A DNA stretch of 64,000 nucleotides, taken from contig JADCGP010000003.1 of NCBI GenBank assembly GCA_020248915.1, positions 372,001 through 436,000 of the forward strand. The letters are read 5' to 3'. A program made the translations under genes and the position numbers. This DNA is from Rubrivivax sp. Lineage in GTDB: Bacteria; Pseudomonadota; Gammaproteobacteria; Burkholderiales; Burkholderiaceae_C. The notes beneath the pieces are model-generated. The model was given only the letters and a program-made list of their open reading frames with translations, made no database searches and was not told where the DNA came from. Each line of letters starts with the position of its first letter. Within the stretch, counting starts at the first letter, position 1. Positions 56,225 to 64,000 of this stretch are shown piece after piece.

Positions 56225-57399
56225 TCCCACTCCCGGGATGCCAGCTTCCACATCTCGCGCCAGACCGACAGGCCCTCGGCGCCGGGCGCCGGAGCGCCTG
56301 CGAGCGGCGTGCAGCCGGGCCCGCTCGAGCGGCCGTCGGCCGCGGCGCCGGCCTCGTCGATCTCCTGCATGTGCGCCGGCTGCGTCGCGTCGAGCGCGGC
56401 GCCGTCGAAGCGTCCGCCCGACCAGCTCCGGGCGGCACCGGCCGCGGCGAGCAGGTAGGACGCGAGCGAGTCGCCGAGCATCCGCCCGGCCACGTTGTCG
56501 ATCGGGTAGTGCACGCCGGCCACGACGCGGTTCTCGGCGATGCGCCACGCCACGCGGCGCAGCAGCGCGCGGGCGTCGCCGCCGGCCGCCAGGCCCGCCA
56601 GCGCCGACAGCAGCTCGACGCTGACCGTCGCCTCGTTGGCGTGGCCGGCCGGCAGCGCCGGGTGCGGCGGCACCTCCAGCACCGGCATCAGGCCGGCGCT
56701 CAGCTCGCTCGGCCGCGGGCAGGCCAGCGCGTGCTTGAAGTGCATGCACACCGCGTAGGCGAACTGCAGCGCGACCTGCACCACCTCGAGCGTGCGGCCG
56801 TGGCGCGCGGTCTGCAGGTTCAGCACCGAGGCGAACTGTGCCAGCGGCGGCGCCACCTGGGTCAGCACCTGCGGCAGCCGGGCATCGCGGGCGCCGGCCC
56901 ACGAGTCGGTGAGCGCGAGCTGGGCGTCGAGGAAGGCCCGCGTCGGCCGCGTCATCTCGGCCAGCGTCGCGGCGCCGCCGCCGTGCGAGGCGGCGCAGCG
57001 CGCATGCAGCGAGGCGGTGCCGCTCGTCGCGTCGAGCCTGAACTGCACCGAGCCGAGCAGCTCCATCAACGCCATCGAGGCGCGCACCTGCGCACCGTAG
57101 CGCGGGATCGAGGCCGCCGGCGCCAGCGCCGGCAGGCCGCGGCGCGCGCGGAGCGCGCCGGCGTCGCCCTTGCCGCCGAGGCCGCCGGTGAACAGGTCGC
57201 GGCGCAGCTCGGTCCGCGTCGCTTGCAGCGCGGCGGCCAGCATCGGGTTGCCAGGCAGGCCGTCGAAGCCATAGGCCTCCATCGGCGCGCCATGGGCGTA
57301 GGCGTTGCCGGCCGTGTAGGCCTGACCCCCGGTGTAGGCATAGGCGTAGGCGTAGGCATAGGCCAGCGGGCCCAGCGATTGCGGCGTGGTTCGGCTCAA
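56221..57399 (-). CDS. PAP2/vanadium haloperoxidase-like protein with Tyr-Ala repeat N-terminus
   Basis: A 392-residue protein of the PAP2-vanadium haloperoxidase superfamily. The conserved vanadate/phosphate residues are present: Lys and Arg in KHALACPRPSE, the His of PAGHANEATVS, and Arg/His in RIAENRVVAGVHYPIDN. Residues 13-35 are a Tyr-Ala repeat (AYAYAYAYAYTGGQAYTAGN) encoded by a short tandem repeat. No signal peptide or membrane helix is evident, which favours the soluble haloperoxidase-like class over membrane phosphatases. It sits 51 bases after the cyclase gene and overlaps the subtilase start. Reaction not established. Confidence 0.82.
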   Translation of the reverse strand: MSRTTPQSLGPLAYAYAYAYAYTGGQAYTAGNAYAHGAPMEAYGFDGLPGNPMLAAALQATRTELRRDLFTGGLGGKGDAGALRARRGLPALAPAASIPRYGAQVRASMALMELLGSVQFRLDATSGTASLHARCAASHGGGAATLAEMTRPTRAFLDAQLALTDSWAGARDARLPQVLTQVAPPLAQFASVLNLQTARHGRTLEVVQVALQFAYAVCMHFKHALACPRPSELSAGLMPVLEVPPHPALPAGHANEATVSVELLSALAGLAAGGDARALLRRVAWRIAENRVVAGVHYPIDNVAGRMLGDSLASYLLAAAGAARSWSGGRFDGAALDATQPAHMQEIDEAGAAADGRSSGPGCTPLAGAPAPGAEGLSVWREMWKLASREWE

Positions 57400-57450
57400 G
57401 GGCGGGTCTCCGGTGCGACGGTGGCGGGAAGGCTCTCGTGCCCGCCGCGC

Positions 57451-59268
57451 TCAGGCGGCCGGCAGCCCGGCCTCGGTGAGCGCGGCGGCGGTGGTGGCCG
57501 CCAGACGCGATCCGCGGCCGGGATAGTGATCGAGGAAGGACTGCACGGTGTAGGCGGGCGACAGCGCGCGAAGGCGCCGCACCGCGCTGCGCGCGCCATC
57601 GGCGTCGCCGGCGAGCATGCGGGCGGCGGCCAGCGTGCGGCACGTGGGCAGGTGGCCCGCGTTGGCGCGCAGCGAGCGCTCGGCCAGCGTCACCGACTCG
57701 TCGTGGCGCTCCGCCGCGAGCATCGCGTGCGCGGCGAAGCTGTCGTGGAAGTAGCGCAGCGGGTCCAGCGGCGACAGCCGCAGCGCCATCTGCGCGGCGT
57801 GGGCGGCCTGCTCGCCGCGGTCGCGGTAGGCGTGCAGCGCCGAGCTGAACAGCCAGGCCAGCGCCTCGTTCGGGTTGGCCGCCAGCGCGGCTTCGTAGCG
57901 CCGCTCGCTGGCGTCGAGGTCCCCGAGCAGGAAGCCCGACACCAGGCCGTCCACGGCCAGGCCGAGCGCGTGGTCGGAGCGCTCGCCGAGCGCGCGCTGC
58001 GCGCTCTCGCGCGCCAGCGTCGCCTCGCGCCCCGGGTCGTCCGCGAGCCCCTGCACCGCGCGCATCACGTGCCACTTGGCCGCCCAGGCGTGCGGCTCGG
58101 GCGCTCGCGGGTGGCGCTCGATCAGCTGGTCGAGGATCTGGCGGCCGCGCGCGAAGTCCTGCGGCGAGACGCGGTGCATCTGCGCGATCGCGGCGAACAG
58201 CAGCGTGTGGCTGGCCAGCGTCGGCAGCGGCTGGGCCCGGCTGCGACCGAGCTCGAACGCGAACACCGCGCGCAGCATCGCCGCGGTGATGCGCATGCCC
58301 AGCGAGTCATCCAGGCCCAGCAGCTCGGCGTGCGGTGCCACGAAAACCTCGCTCCAGATCACCGACGCGCTGCGCACCTCGGCCAACTCGAGGCTGATCC
58401 GCACGCGGTCGCCGACCACCCGGCACTGCCCCGAGACGATCCAGGTCGCACGCAGCAGCCGGCCGAGCTCCTCGAGCGTGGCGCCGCGGTTGCGCAGCGC
58501 ATTGGTGCTGAGCCGGGAGATCACGCGCCACTCGCCGCACAGCGCGAGCTCGCGCGTGACCTGGTCGACCACGACGTCGGCGGCGACGGCGGCGTCCTCG
58601 CCGCCGCCGGCGGTCTGCAGCGGCAGCACCGCGAAGGCCGGGCGGTCCGGCCACAGGGTGTCGAAGGTGGGCAGCGCCACCGGCGCGGCGCTGCGCGCCA
58701 GCCGGAACGCGCGCACCGTGCCCGCGATGTGGCGCAGCTCGCACTCGCCGAGGTCCTCGACCTCGGGGTCGAAGCCGCCGACGAGGTCGTCGCGGAAGTC
58801 CGCCGAGGCCACCGTCTCGCCGGGCTGCGCCAGCGTGCACAGCCGCGCCGCCAAGTTGACGCCGGCGCCGAACAGGTCGATCTGGTCGCTGACCACGTCG
58901 GCGACGTGGGCTGCCACCCGCAGGTGGATGGCCGCCTCGGCCGAGCGCCCGGCGTTGTACAGCTCGATCATCCGGTGCAGCTCGTTGGCCACCGCTGCCG
59001 CGGCCGGCACGTTCTCGAACTCGAGCAGCATGCCGTCGCCCAGGCTCTTGACGAGCCGGCCGCCGTGCACCGGCAGCAGCGTGTCGCGCACTTCGGCGAC
59101 GAAGCGGCGCCAGCGCTCGATGACATCGACCTCGAACGCCTGCATCAGGCGCACCGACTCGACGACATCGGCAACGACGATCGCGCGGCGCACCGACTGC
59201 AACGGAACCAAGATCTCTCCCTGGAAGCCCGCGATGCTCGTCACCCGGTACGCAGGCTGCATCCCCAT
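57451..59268 (-). CDS. Class III nucleotidyl cyclase with TolB-like and TPR regions
   Basis: A 605-residue cytoplasmic protein. The N-terminal cyclase homology domain (about 25-190) has the first metal Asp in VVADVVESVRLMQ, the second in KSLGDGMLLEF, and LFGAGVNLAARL. A TolB-like middle (about 205-320: FAVLPLQTAGGGEDAAVAAD) and TPR-type helices to the end (AAKWHVMRAVQGLADD, YEAALAANPNEALAWLF) match the common proteobacterial cyclase-TPR architecture. It should make cAMP or cGMP; specificity cannot be fixed here. It is first of the three-gene set with PAP2 and subtilase, opposite a Crp-type gene. Confidence 0.88.
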   Translation of the reverse strand: MGMQPAYRVTSIAGFQGEILVPLQSVRRAIVVADVVESVRLMQAFEVDVIERWRRFVAEVRDTLLPVHGGRLVKSLGDGMLLEFENVPAAAAVANELHRMIELYNAGRSAEAAIHLRVAAHVADVVSDQIDLFGAGVNLAARLCTLAQPGETVASADFRDDLVGGFDPEVEDLGECELRHIAGTVRAFRLARSAAPVALPTFDTLWPDRPAFAVLPLQTAGGGEDAAVAADVVVDQVTRELALCGEWRVISRLSTNALRNRGATLEELGRLLRATWIVSGQCRVVGDRVRISLELAEVRSASVIWSEVFVAPHAELLGLDDSLGMRITAAMLRAVFAFELGRSRAQPLPTLASHTLLFAAIAQMHRVSPQDFARGRQILDQLIERHPRAPEPHAWAAKWHVMRAVQGLADDPGREATLARESAQRALGERSDHALGLAVDGLVSGFLLGDLDASERRYEAALAANPNEALAWLFSSALHAYRDRGEQAAHAAQMALRLSPLDPLRYFHDSFAAHAMLAAERHDESVTLAERSLRANAGHLPTCRTLAAARMLAGDADGARSAVRRLRALSPAYTVQSFLDHYPGRGSRLAATTAAALTEAGLPAA

Positions 59269-59335
59269 TCTGGTGGACGCGCCGACTGGCGGGCAAGCGT
59301 TGCCGCGCCGGCTTTGCGTCCGCCCGCGCGAGCGC

Positions 59336-60310
59336 TCAGGGTCGCCGCGCGACGCGCCGCCAGCGCTCCAGCCGCGCCGGGCCCTGGCCGGTGCCGAGGT
59401 AACCCGGCGCCACCGCCGCCAGCGCCGCCGGCTCGATGCCCAGCGCCTGCAGCCCCGGCAGCGTGCCGGTGGCCACGTTGGGCACCTGCATCGACAGCAG
59501 GTTGTCGCGCGACATCAGCGGCTCGCCCGGGGCGAGCTCCATCGCCAGCGCCTGCAGCCGTGCCGCGAAGCCCGGCAGCGGCACCTGGGGTCGCTCGTGC
59601 CCGGCCCAGCGCCCGGCCAGCCGCACCAGGTCCGACAGCGTCAGCACGTCGGGCCCGACACACTCGTAGGTCTGGCCGATGCTGGCCGGCTCGTCCAGCG
59701 CCCGGGCGATCGCCTCGGCGACGTCCCCGACCCACACCGGCTGGAAGCGCGCGTCGCTGCCGGCCAGCGGCACCAGGGGCGCGAAGCCCTGCAGCGCCGC
59801 GAACAGGTTCAGCAGCCTGTCCTCGGCGCCGAAGATGACCGAGGGCCTGAACACCGTCAGGTCGAGCCCGGCGCTGCGCAGCACCTCCTCGCCCGCGGTC
59901 TTGCTGCGCAGGTACAGCGACGGCGCCCCGGGGCCGACACCCAGCGCACTGACGTGCAGCACGCGGCGCACGCCGGCGGCGCGGCAGGCCGCGGCGAGCT
60001 TGCGCGGCAGCTCGACGTGCACCCGTTCGAAGTCGCGCCCGCTGCCGTGCAGGATGGCCACCAGGTTGATCACCGCATCGGTGCCGCGCAGCAGCCGGCC
60101 GAGCGTCGCCGGGTCGTGCACGTCGGCCCGCACCGGCTCCACCGTCGGCAGGTGGCGGATCGGGCCGGCGTGCGGCAGTCGCCGTGTGGGCACGGCGATG
60201 GGCCCGCCGCCGCCGCCGTTGCGCTGCACGAGCCGGGCGCACAGCGCACGGCCGACGAAGCCGGTGCCGCCGAGCACGAGAAGCCGCTGCGGGTGGGGAG
60301 CGAGGGTCAT
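59336..60310 (-). CDS. NDUFA9-like atypical SDR (NAD(P)-binding epimerase-type protein)
   Basis: A 324-residue extended/atypical SDR related to the complex I assembly/accessory protein NDUFA9. The dinucleotide site is LLVLGGTGFVGRALCARLV; later motifs are NLVAILHGSGRDFERVHVE, HVSALGVGPGAPSLYLRSKTAGEE and FRPSVIFGAEDRLLNLFA. The Tyr in SLYLRSK supplies a YxxxK-like site. It lies 44 bases after slt on the same strand. Likely role: binding NAD(P)H and a quinone or lipid partner; not certain. Confidence 0.87.
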   Translation of the reverse strand: MTLAPHPQRLLVLGGTGFVGRALCARLVQRNGGGGGPIAVPTRRLPHAGPIRHLPTVEPVRADVHDPATLGRLLRGTDAVINLVAILHGSGRDFERVHVELPRKLAAACRAAGVRRVLHVSALGVGPGAPSLYLRSKTAGEEVLRSAGLDLTVFRPSVIFGAEDRLLNLFAALQGFAPLVPLAGSDARFQPVWVGDVAEAIARALDEPASIGQTYECVGPDVLTLSDLVRLAGRWAGHERPQVPLPGFAARLQALAMELAPGEPLMSRDNLLSMQVPNVATGTLPGLQALGIEPAALAAVAPGYLGTGQGPARLERWRRVARRP

Positions 60311-60354
60311 CGGTGCGTCCGGGTCGTACACGGTGCGGGGTTTCTTGCCGGCTC

Positions 60355-62448
60355 TCAGGGCAGGTCGCGGTCGGCGGGCGCGGCGCCCGGGTCGCGCGGC
60401 CCGATCGGGCCGCCCAGGCGCGTCTTCAGCGCCAACGCGCCGGCGGCGGCGCCCGGTGCCCCGGCCACGGGCACGCCCTGCTGGCCCAGCAGCGCGGCAT
60501 AGACGACCGTGTTGGCCAGCACCTTCTTCACGTAGTCGCGCGTCTCGTTGAACGGGATGCCCTCGACCCAGGCCGCGGCCTCGACCGCGCCGCCCTCGCG
60601 CCAGCGCCGCGGCCGGCCCGGGCCTGCGTTGTAGGCCGCGGCGGCCATCACGTTGGAGCCGCCGAAGTCGTCCTTCAGCAGGCGCAGGTAGGTCATGCCG
60701 AGCCGCAGGTTGAGGTCGCGGTCGGTGATCAGCTCCGGCTTCCAGTCGAGCCCGAGCTTCTGCGCGGTCCAGCGCGCGGTCGCGGGCATCAGCTGCATCA
60801 GGCCGCTGGCGCCGACGCTGGAGCGCGCGTCGAGGATGAAGCGCGACTCCTGCCGGATCAGGCCGAAGACGTAGGCGGCCTCGACGCCGACCTCGCGCGC
60901 CCGGGCCAGCACCTGCTCGCGGAAGGGTGTCGGGTAGCGCTGCGCGAGGTCGACCTCGGTGCGCGTGCGGTCGCTCGCGTTGATGCAGCGGTCCCAGACC
61001 TCGCGCGCGCAGGCCAGCTGCGCCGCGGCGAGCAGCTCGCGGTCGCCCAGGCCGCGCAGCGAGAAGTTCCACTCGCGCACGCCCTCGCTGCGCAGGCCGA
61101 GGGCGATCAGCTGCAGGCCGCGCTGCAGCCCCGGGTGCGCCGGGTGGGCGGCCAGCGACTCGAGCTCGGCGGCGGCCGGCGCCGCCGGCGCGGCCGGCAG
61201 TCGGTAGGGCTGGCCGAGGTCCTCCGCAGCCAGCTGCCCGTAGAAGGTGAGCGGGGAGGCGATCGACTCCAGTTGCAGCCGCGCCAGGCCGCGCGCGCCC
61301 TCGCCCTCGGCGCCCGGGGCGGCCAGCGCGAGCGCGGCGCGCGCGCGCCAGTAGACCCAGGCCGGGTCGCGCTGCTCGGCGCTGCCCATTGCGTCGATCG
61401 CGCGCGCCACCAGCGGCCAGCGCTGCGGGTCGGCGGCGGGCAGGCGCAGCAGCGCGCGCACGTGCCAGGCGAGCGTCTCGTCGCTCCAGGGCGGGCTGCC
61501 GCTGACGCTGCGCGAGCGCAGCGCGCGGTCCCAGGCCGCCCAGGCACGGCGCACGTGGTCGGCGGCGCGCGGGTCGAGCTTCAGCCCTGACTGCCGCGCC
61601 ACGCCGGCCCAGGCGGCGGCGACCTGGGGCGACGCGAGATGCGTGGCGTAGTGCTGCTCGAGGTGGGTCAGCGCGGCATCGACGTCGGAGGCCGCCAGCC
61701 GCCACAGCGCCAGCACGGCCAGCTGCTCGCTGGTCGCGGTCTCGGAGTCGCGGCGCTCGCGCAGCACCCTGCCGGGCTCCTTGAAGACGGCGTCCACTGC
61801 GGCCGCCAGCCCGGCGTCGAGCAGGGCCGCGGCGGCGCGTGCCGCGCGAGGCCGGTTGGCCTCCACCGAGAGGCGCACCTCCTGCCAGACGTCGGCCGCG
61901 CCGAGCACGCGCGCGTCGTACAGCGTGCGGCCGAGCAGCTGGCAGCCGTCGTCAAGGTCGCGCTGGGCATACCAGGCCGCGCGCGCCGCGGCCCGCACGT
62001 CCAGGCCGTCCTGGTGCTGCACCAGCAGCGCGTAGCAGCTGACCTCGCGGTCGTCGTTCATCCGGAAGCGCGGGTACTCGGTCCGGAAGTTGGCCCAGTC
62101 GCGACGCCGCCCGAGCTCGAGCAGCCAGTCGTTGCGCAGCCGGTCCTCGACGTAGGTGCCGCTCCAGCGCGCCGCGAAGGCGTCGAGCTCGGCCTGCTGC
62201 GCCTCGGCCAGGCGCGCATTGAGCTCGAAGTACTCGACCCACATCGCCAGCGGGTGGCCGGCCGCCGCGGCCGCCGTGCGCAGCGCGGCCAGGCGGGTGC
62301 GGTCGCCTCGGCGGTGCGCGTCGCGCGCCTGCACGGCCGGATCGGCTGCCGCGGCGGCCCCGGCCTGCGCGCGCACCGCGCCCGGCGGCGCGGCCAGGGC
62401 CAGCGACAGGGCCCCCAGCCCCGTCAGCGCGATCAGGCGTCGCTTCAT
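60355..62448 (-). CDS. slt: Soluble lytic murein transglycosylase
   Basis: A 697-residue periplasmic enzyme cleaving glycan strands with anhydromuramic acid formation. A signal peptide (about residues 1-28, LIALTGLGALSLALAAPPGAVRA) leads a long alpha superhelix (about 40-500). The catalytic domain has Glu in YVFGLIRQESRF, SSVGASGLMQLMPATAR and AAAYNAGPGRPRRWRE. ATG 62448 was preferred over one 12 codons upstream because the signal peptide then starts MKRRL. It is first in a long minus-strand run. Divergent from the folate cyclo-ligase gene. Confidence 0.93.
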   Translation of the reverse strand: MKRRLIALTGLGALSLALAAPPGAVRAQAGAAAAADPAVQARDAHRRGDRTRLAALRTAAAAAGHPLAMWVEYFELNARLAEAQQAELDAFAARWSGTYVEDRLRNDWLLELGRRRDWANFRTEYPRFRMNDDREVSCYALLVQHQDGLDVRAAARAAWYAQRDLDDGCQLLGRTLYDARVLGAADVWQEVRLSVEANRPRAARAAAALLDAGLAAAVDAVFKEPGRVLRERRDSETATSEQLAVLALWRLAASDVDAALTHLEQHYATHLASPQVAAAWAGVARQSGLKLDPRAADHVRRAWAAWDRALRSRSVSGSPPWSDETLAWHVRALLRLPAADPQRWPLVARAIDAMGSAEQRDPAWVYWRARAALALAAPGAEGEGARGLARLQLESIASPLTFYGQLAAEDLGQPYRLPAAPAAPAAAELESLAAHPAHPGLQRGLQLIALGLRSEGVREWNFSLRGLGDRELLAAAQLACAREVWDRCINASDRTRTEVDLAQRYPTPFREQVLARAREVGVEAAYVFGLIRQESRFILDARSSVGASGLMQLMPATARWTAQKLGLDWKPELITDRDLNLRLGMTYLRLLKDDFGGSNVMAAAAYNAGPGRPRRWREGGAVEAAAWVEGIPFNETRDYVKKVLANTVVYAALLGQQGVPVAGAPGAAAGALALKTRLGGPIGPRDPGAAPADRDLP

Positions 62449-62683
62449 GGGGCCCACTGTAGGCACGGGTGCGCGGGACATCCCCGGGAATTTAGCGCAG
62501 CGGCGCCCGCATTTCGGCTGCGGGGGCGGCCGCCCGTGCCCTGCCGCCACGCACGGCGCCGGCGGTGACCACGCGGCGCCGCCGGCTCGCGCCTGCTTCC
62601 GCCGTGCAAGCCGTCGGCAGCCGGCCCCGGCGTGCCGTCTTCCTGCGGCCCTTGTCCCCGGACACCGGCCGGCGCGCGACAAT

Positions 62684-62703
62684 GGCACTCCGCGCGGAGT
62701 GCC
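62684..62703. promoter_or_regulatory. 20-bp perfect palindrome upstream of the folate cyclo-ligase gene
   Basis: GGCACTCCGC joined to GCGGAGTGCC with no spacer, 22 bases before the ATG at 62726 and next to GACAAT (62678-62683), a -10-like hexamer. It would lie in the 5' leader and could be an operator or a leader hairpin. The rest of the 277-base gap 62449-62725 shows nothing clear. Confidence 0.5.
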
Positions 62704-62725
62704 CTCGCCGCCGACCCTGTTGCCG

Positions 62726-63322
62726 ATGACCCTGCCGCTGCCCCCCCTGGAGCCCTCGCGCGACAAGAAGTCGCTGCGCCGGCAGCTGCAGGCCGAGCGG
62801 ATGAGCCTGGTCGATCGCCACGCGCGCTCGATGCAGCTGCAGGAGGTGCTTCGGGTGTGGCTGCTCGGCCGGCCCGAGCAGACGGTGGGCGCCTACTGGC
62901 CGATCAAGGGCGAGTTCGACGCGCTGCCGCCGCTGTACCGCTGGGCCGAGGCCGATCCGCGCCGCCGCATCGGCTTGCCCGTCGTCGAGAAGGACACGCG
63001 GCAGCTGCGCTTCCATGTCTGGTACCCGGGCTGCGAGATGGAGGAGGACGCCTACGGCATCCCCAAGCCCAAGGGTACCGAGGCCTTCCACCCCGCGCTG
63101 CTGCTCGTGCCCTGCGTCGGCTACGGGCCGGGCGGCGTGCGGCTGGGCTATGGCGGCGGCTTCTACGACCGCACGCTGGCCACGCTGCAGCCGCGCCCGG
63201 TGACGGTGGGGCTGGCCTACTCGCACGGCTACGTGCCCTGGCTGCAGGCCGAGGCGCACGACGTGCCGCTGGACGCCATCGTCAGCGACGAGGGCCTGGC
63301 CTGGCAGCGGCCGGCTCTGTAG
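62726..63322 (+). CDS. 5-formyltetrahydrofolate cyclo-ligase
   Basis: A 198-residue enzyme converting 5-formyl-THF to 5,10-methenyl-THF with ATP. It has RDKKSLRRQLQAERMSL at the N-terminus, VGAYWPIKGEFDALPP, GIPKPKGTEAF, and the nucleotide-binding end VPCVGYGPGGVRLGYGGGFYDRTLA, followed by GLAYSHGYVP and AIVSDEG. ATG 62726 is the first sensible start; a 20-bp palindrome and GACAAT precede it. Known as YgfA/Fau. No 6S RNA could be recognised upstream. Confidence 0.92.
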   Translation: MTLPLPPLEPSRDKKSLRRQLQAERMSLVDRHARSMQLQEVLRVWLLGRPEQTVGAYWPIKGEFDALPPLYRWAEADPRRRIGLPVVEKDTRQLRFHVWYPGCEMEEDAYGIPKPKGTEAFHPALLLVPCVGYGPGGVRLGYGGGFYDRTLATLQPRPVTVGLAYSHGYVPWLQAEAHDVPLDAIVSDEGLAWQRPAL

Positions 63323-63433
63323 CGCCGGCTGGGCGCGCCCCGGTCGGTACCCTGGTGGTGCATGGGTGGTGCACGGGTGGCGCAACCGCGCTCCCTCTGT
63401 CACGATCGGCGCACGACCCCACCGGAGTGACCC

Positions 63434-64000
63434 ATGCCGGCCGCCCTGCCCGCCAACCCGCACGCCGACCTGATCGAGACGGCCGCCGCCGCCATCGAGC
63501 CGCAGCTGATCGCCTGGCGGCGCGACCTGCACCAGAACCCCGAGCTCGGCAACCGCGAGTTCCGCACCGCCGGCATCGTGGCCGACCACCTGCGAGCGCT
63601 CGGGCTCGACGAGGTGCGCACCGGCGTCGCGCACACCGGCGTCGTCGGCCTGCTGCAGGGCGCGCGGCCCGGGCCGGTGGTCGCGCTGCGCGCGGACATG
63701 GATGCGCTGCCGGTGCGCGAGGAGGTCGACCTGCCCTTCGCCAGCCGCGCCCGCGCCGAGTACGACGGCCAGTCCGTCGGCGTCATGCATGCCTGCGGCC
63801 ACGACACCCACACTGCGATCCTGATGGCGGTGGCCAGCGTGCTGGCCGGCATGCGCGAGCGGCTCGCCGGCAGCGTCAAGTTCATCTTCCAGCCCGCCGA
63901 GGAAGGCCCGCCCGAAGGCGAACGCGGCGGCGCCGAGCTGATGATCGAGCAGGGCGCGCTGCGCGACCCCGAGCCCGAGGTGATCTTCGGGCTGCACATC
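63434..64000 (+). CDS. M20 peptidase/amidohydrolase (hippurate hydrolase-like), cut by the window end
   Basis: The first 189 residues of an M20D amidohydrolase. Visible features are AWRRDLHQNPELGNREF, VALRADMDALPVRE (a metal Asp), GVMHACGHDTHTAILM with metal-binding Cys/His, and FIFQPAEEGPPEGERGG with the catalytic Glu pair. Metal-dependent hydrolysis of N-acyl amino acids or hippurate-like amides is expected. ATG 63434 follows CCGGAGTGACCC. About half of a typical ~400-residue member is inside the window. Confidence 0.9.
   Translation, partial: MPAALPANPHADLIETAAAAIEPQLIAWRRDLHQNPELGNREFRTAGIVADHLRALGLDEVRTGVAHTGVVGLLQGARPGPVVALRADMDALPVREEVDLPFASRARAEYDGQSVGVMHACGHDTHTAILMAVASVLAGMRERLAGSVKFIFQPAEEGPPEGERGGAELMIEQGALRDPEPEVIFGLHI

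Noticed and set aside
62449..62725. 6S RNA gene upstream of the 5-formyl-THF cyclo-ligase, as in gammaproteobacteria
   Set aside because: No recognisable 6S central bubble or closing stem; the sequence is occupied by the slt leader and a palindrome.

Overview
The window is high-GC (about 70% or more by eye), densely coding DNA from a betaproteobacterium of the order Burkholderiales. The best lineage clue is a bchE-bchJ pair for anaerobic bacteriochlorophyll synthesis, which points to a phototrophic purple bacterium of the Rubrivivax type or a close relative. A lysine-rich SWIB-domain histone-like protein, a LytS/LytR-type pair, Slt, an NDUFA9-like epimerase and the general gene style fit that group. 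The exact genus is inference.

Layout. 1-5.7 kb: histone-like protein, a LytS/LytTR two-component pair, adenosine deaminase, a small protein, and a two-domain fasciclin lipoprotein behind an AT-rich pocket. 5.9-16.6 kb: a nucleoside uptake and salvage block on the plus strand (BMP-family binding protein, ABC ATPase, two permeases, cytidine deaminase, purine nucleoside phosphorylase, deoC, 5'-nucleotidase, deoA). A 159-bp MITE-like insertion splits the ATPase from the first permease. 16.7-19.5 kb: a DUF1330 protein coupled to an S9 prolyl oligopeptidase whose N-terminus is a 9-bp tandem array. 19.5-24.7 kb, minus strand: adaptor, RND pump, DUF2892 protein and a CsoR-family repressor with an unusual Cys pair; the adaptor promoter carries nested GATACC/GGTATC repeats. 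24.8-30.6 kb: ssb, recQ (with an in-frame repeat-derived insert) and uvrA.

30.6-35.4 kb is an accessory island: a repeat with 27-bp perfect inverted arms, a PIN-domain protein coupled to an unknown 256-residue protein, and a large type ISP-like restriction-methyltransferase whose last ~35 codons lie beyond an in-frame stop. 35.4-41.1 kb, minus strand: a second complete BMP-type ABC transporter, interrupted by a haloacid dehalogenase gene. 41.3-43.7 kb: bchE-bchJ with a PpsR-like palindrome in the divergent promoter region. 43.9-49.7 kb: purB (apparently CTG-initiated), pyrF, a hybrid histidine kinase with four PAS domains, and a GNAT protein. 49.7-52.1 kb, minus strand: D-Ala-D-Ala dipeptidase, LD-carboxypeptidase and an SDR protein. 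52.2-54.3 kb: a PAS-only protein, a PAS-LuxR regulator that resembles it, and a Crp/Fnr regulator. 54.3-62.4 kb, minus strand: slt, NDUFA9-like epimerase, then a class III cyclase-TPR protein, a PAP2/haloperoxidase-like protein and an S8 subtilase. 62.7-64 kb: 5-formyltetrahydrofolate cyclo-ligase and the start of an M20 amidohydrolase cut by the window end.

Two themes stand out. One is nucleoside economy: two nucleoside-type ABC importers plus add, cdd, PNP, deoC, deoA, 5'-nucleotidase, purB and pyrF within 46 kb. The other is the cyclase / PAP2-haloperoxidase / subtilase set next to a Crp-type regulator, the best candidate here for an undescribed functional module. Short tandem repeats and small inserted repeats have altered several gene edges.
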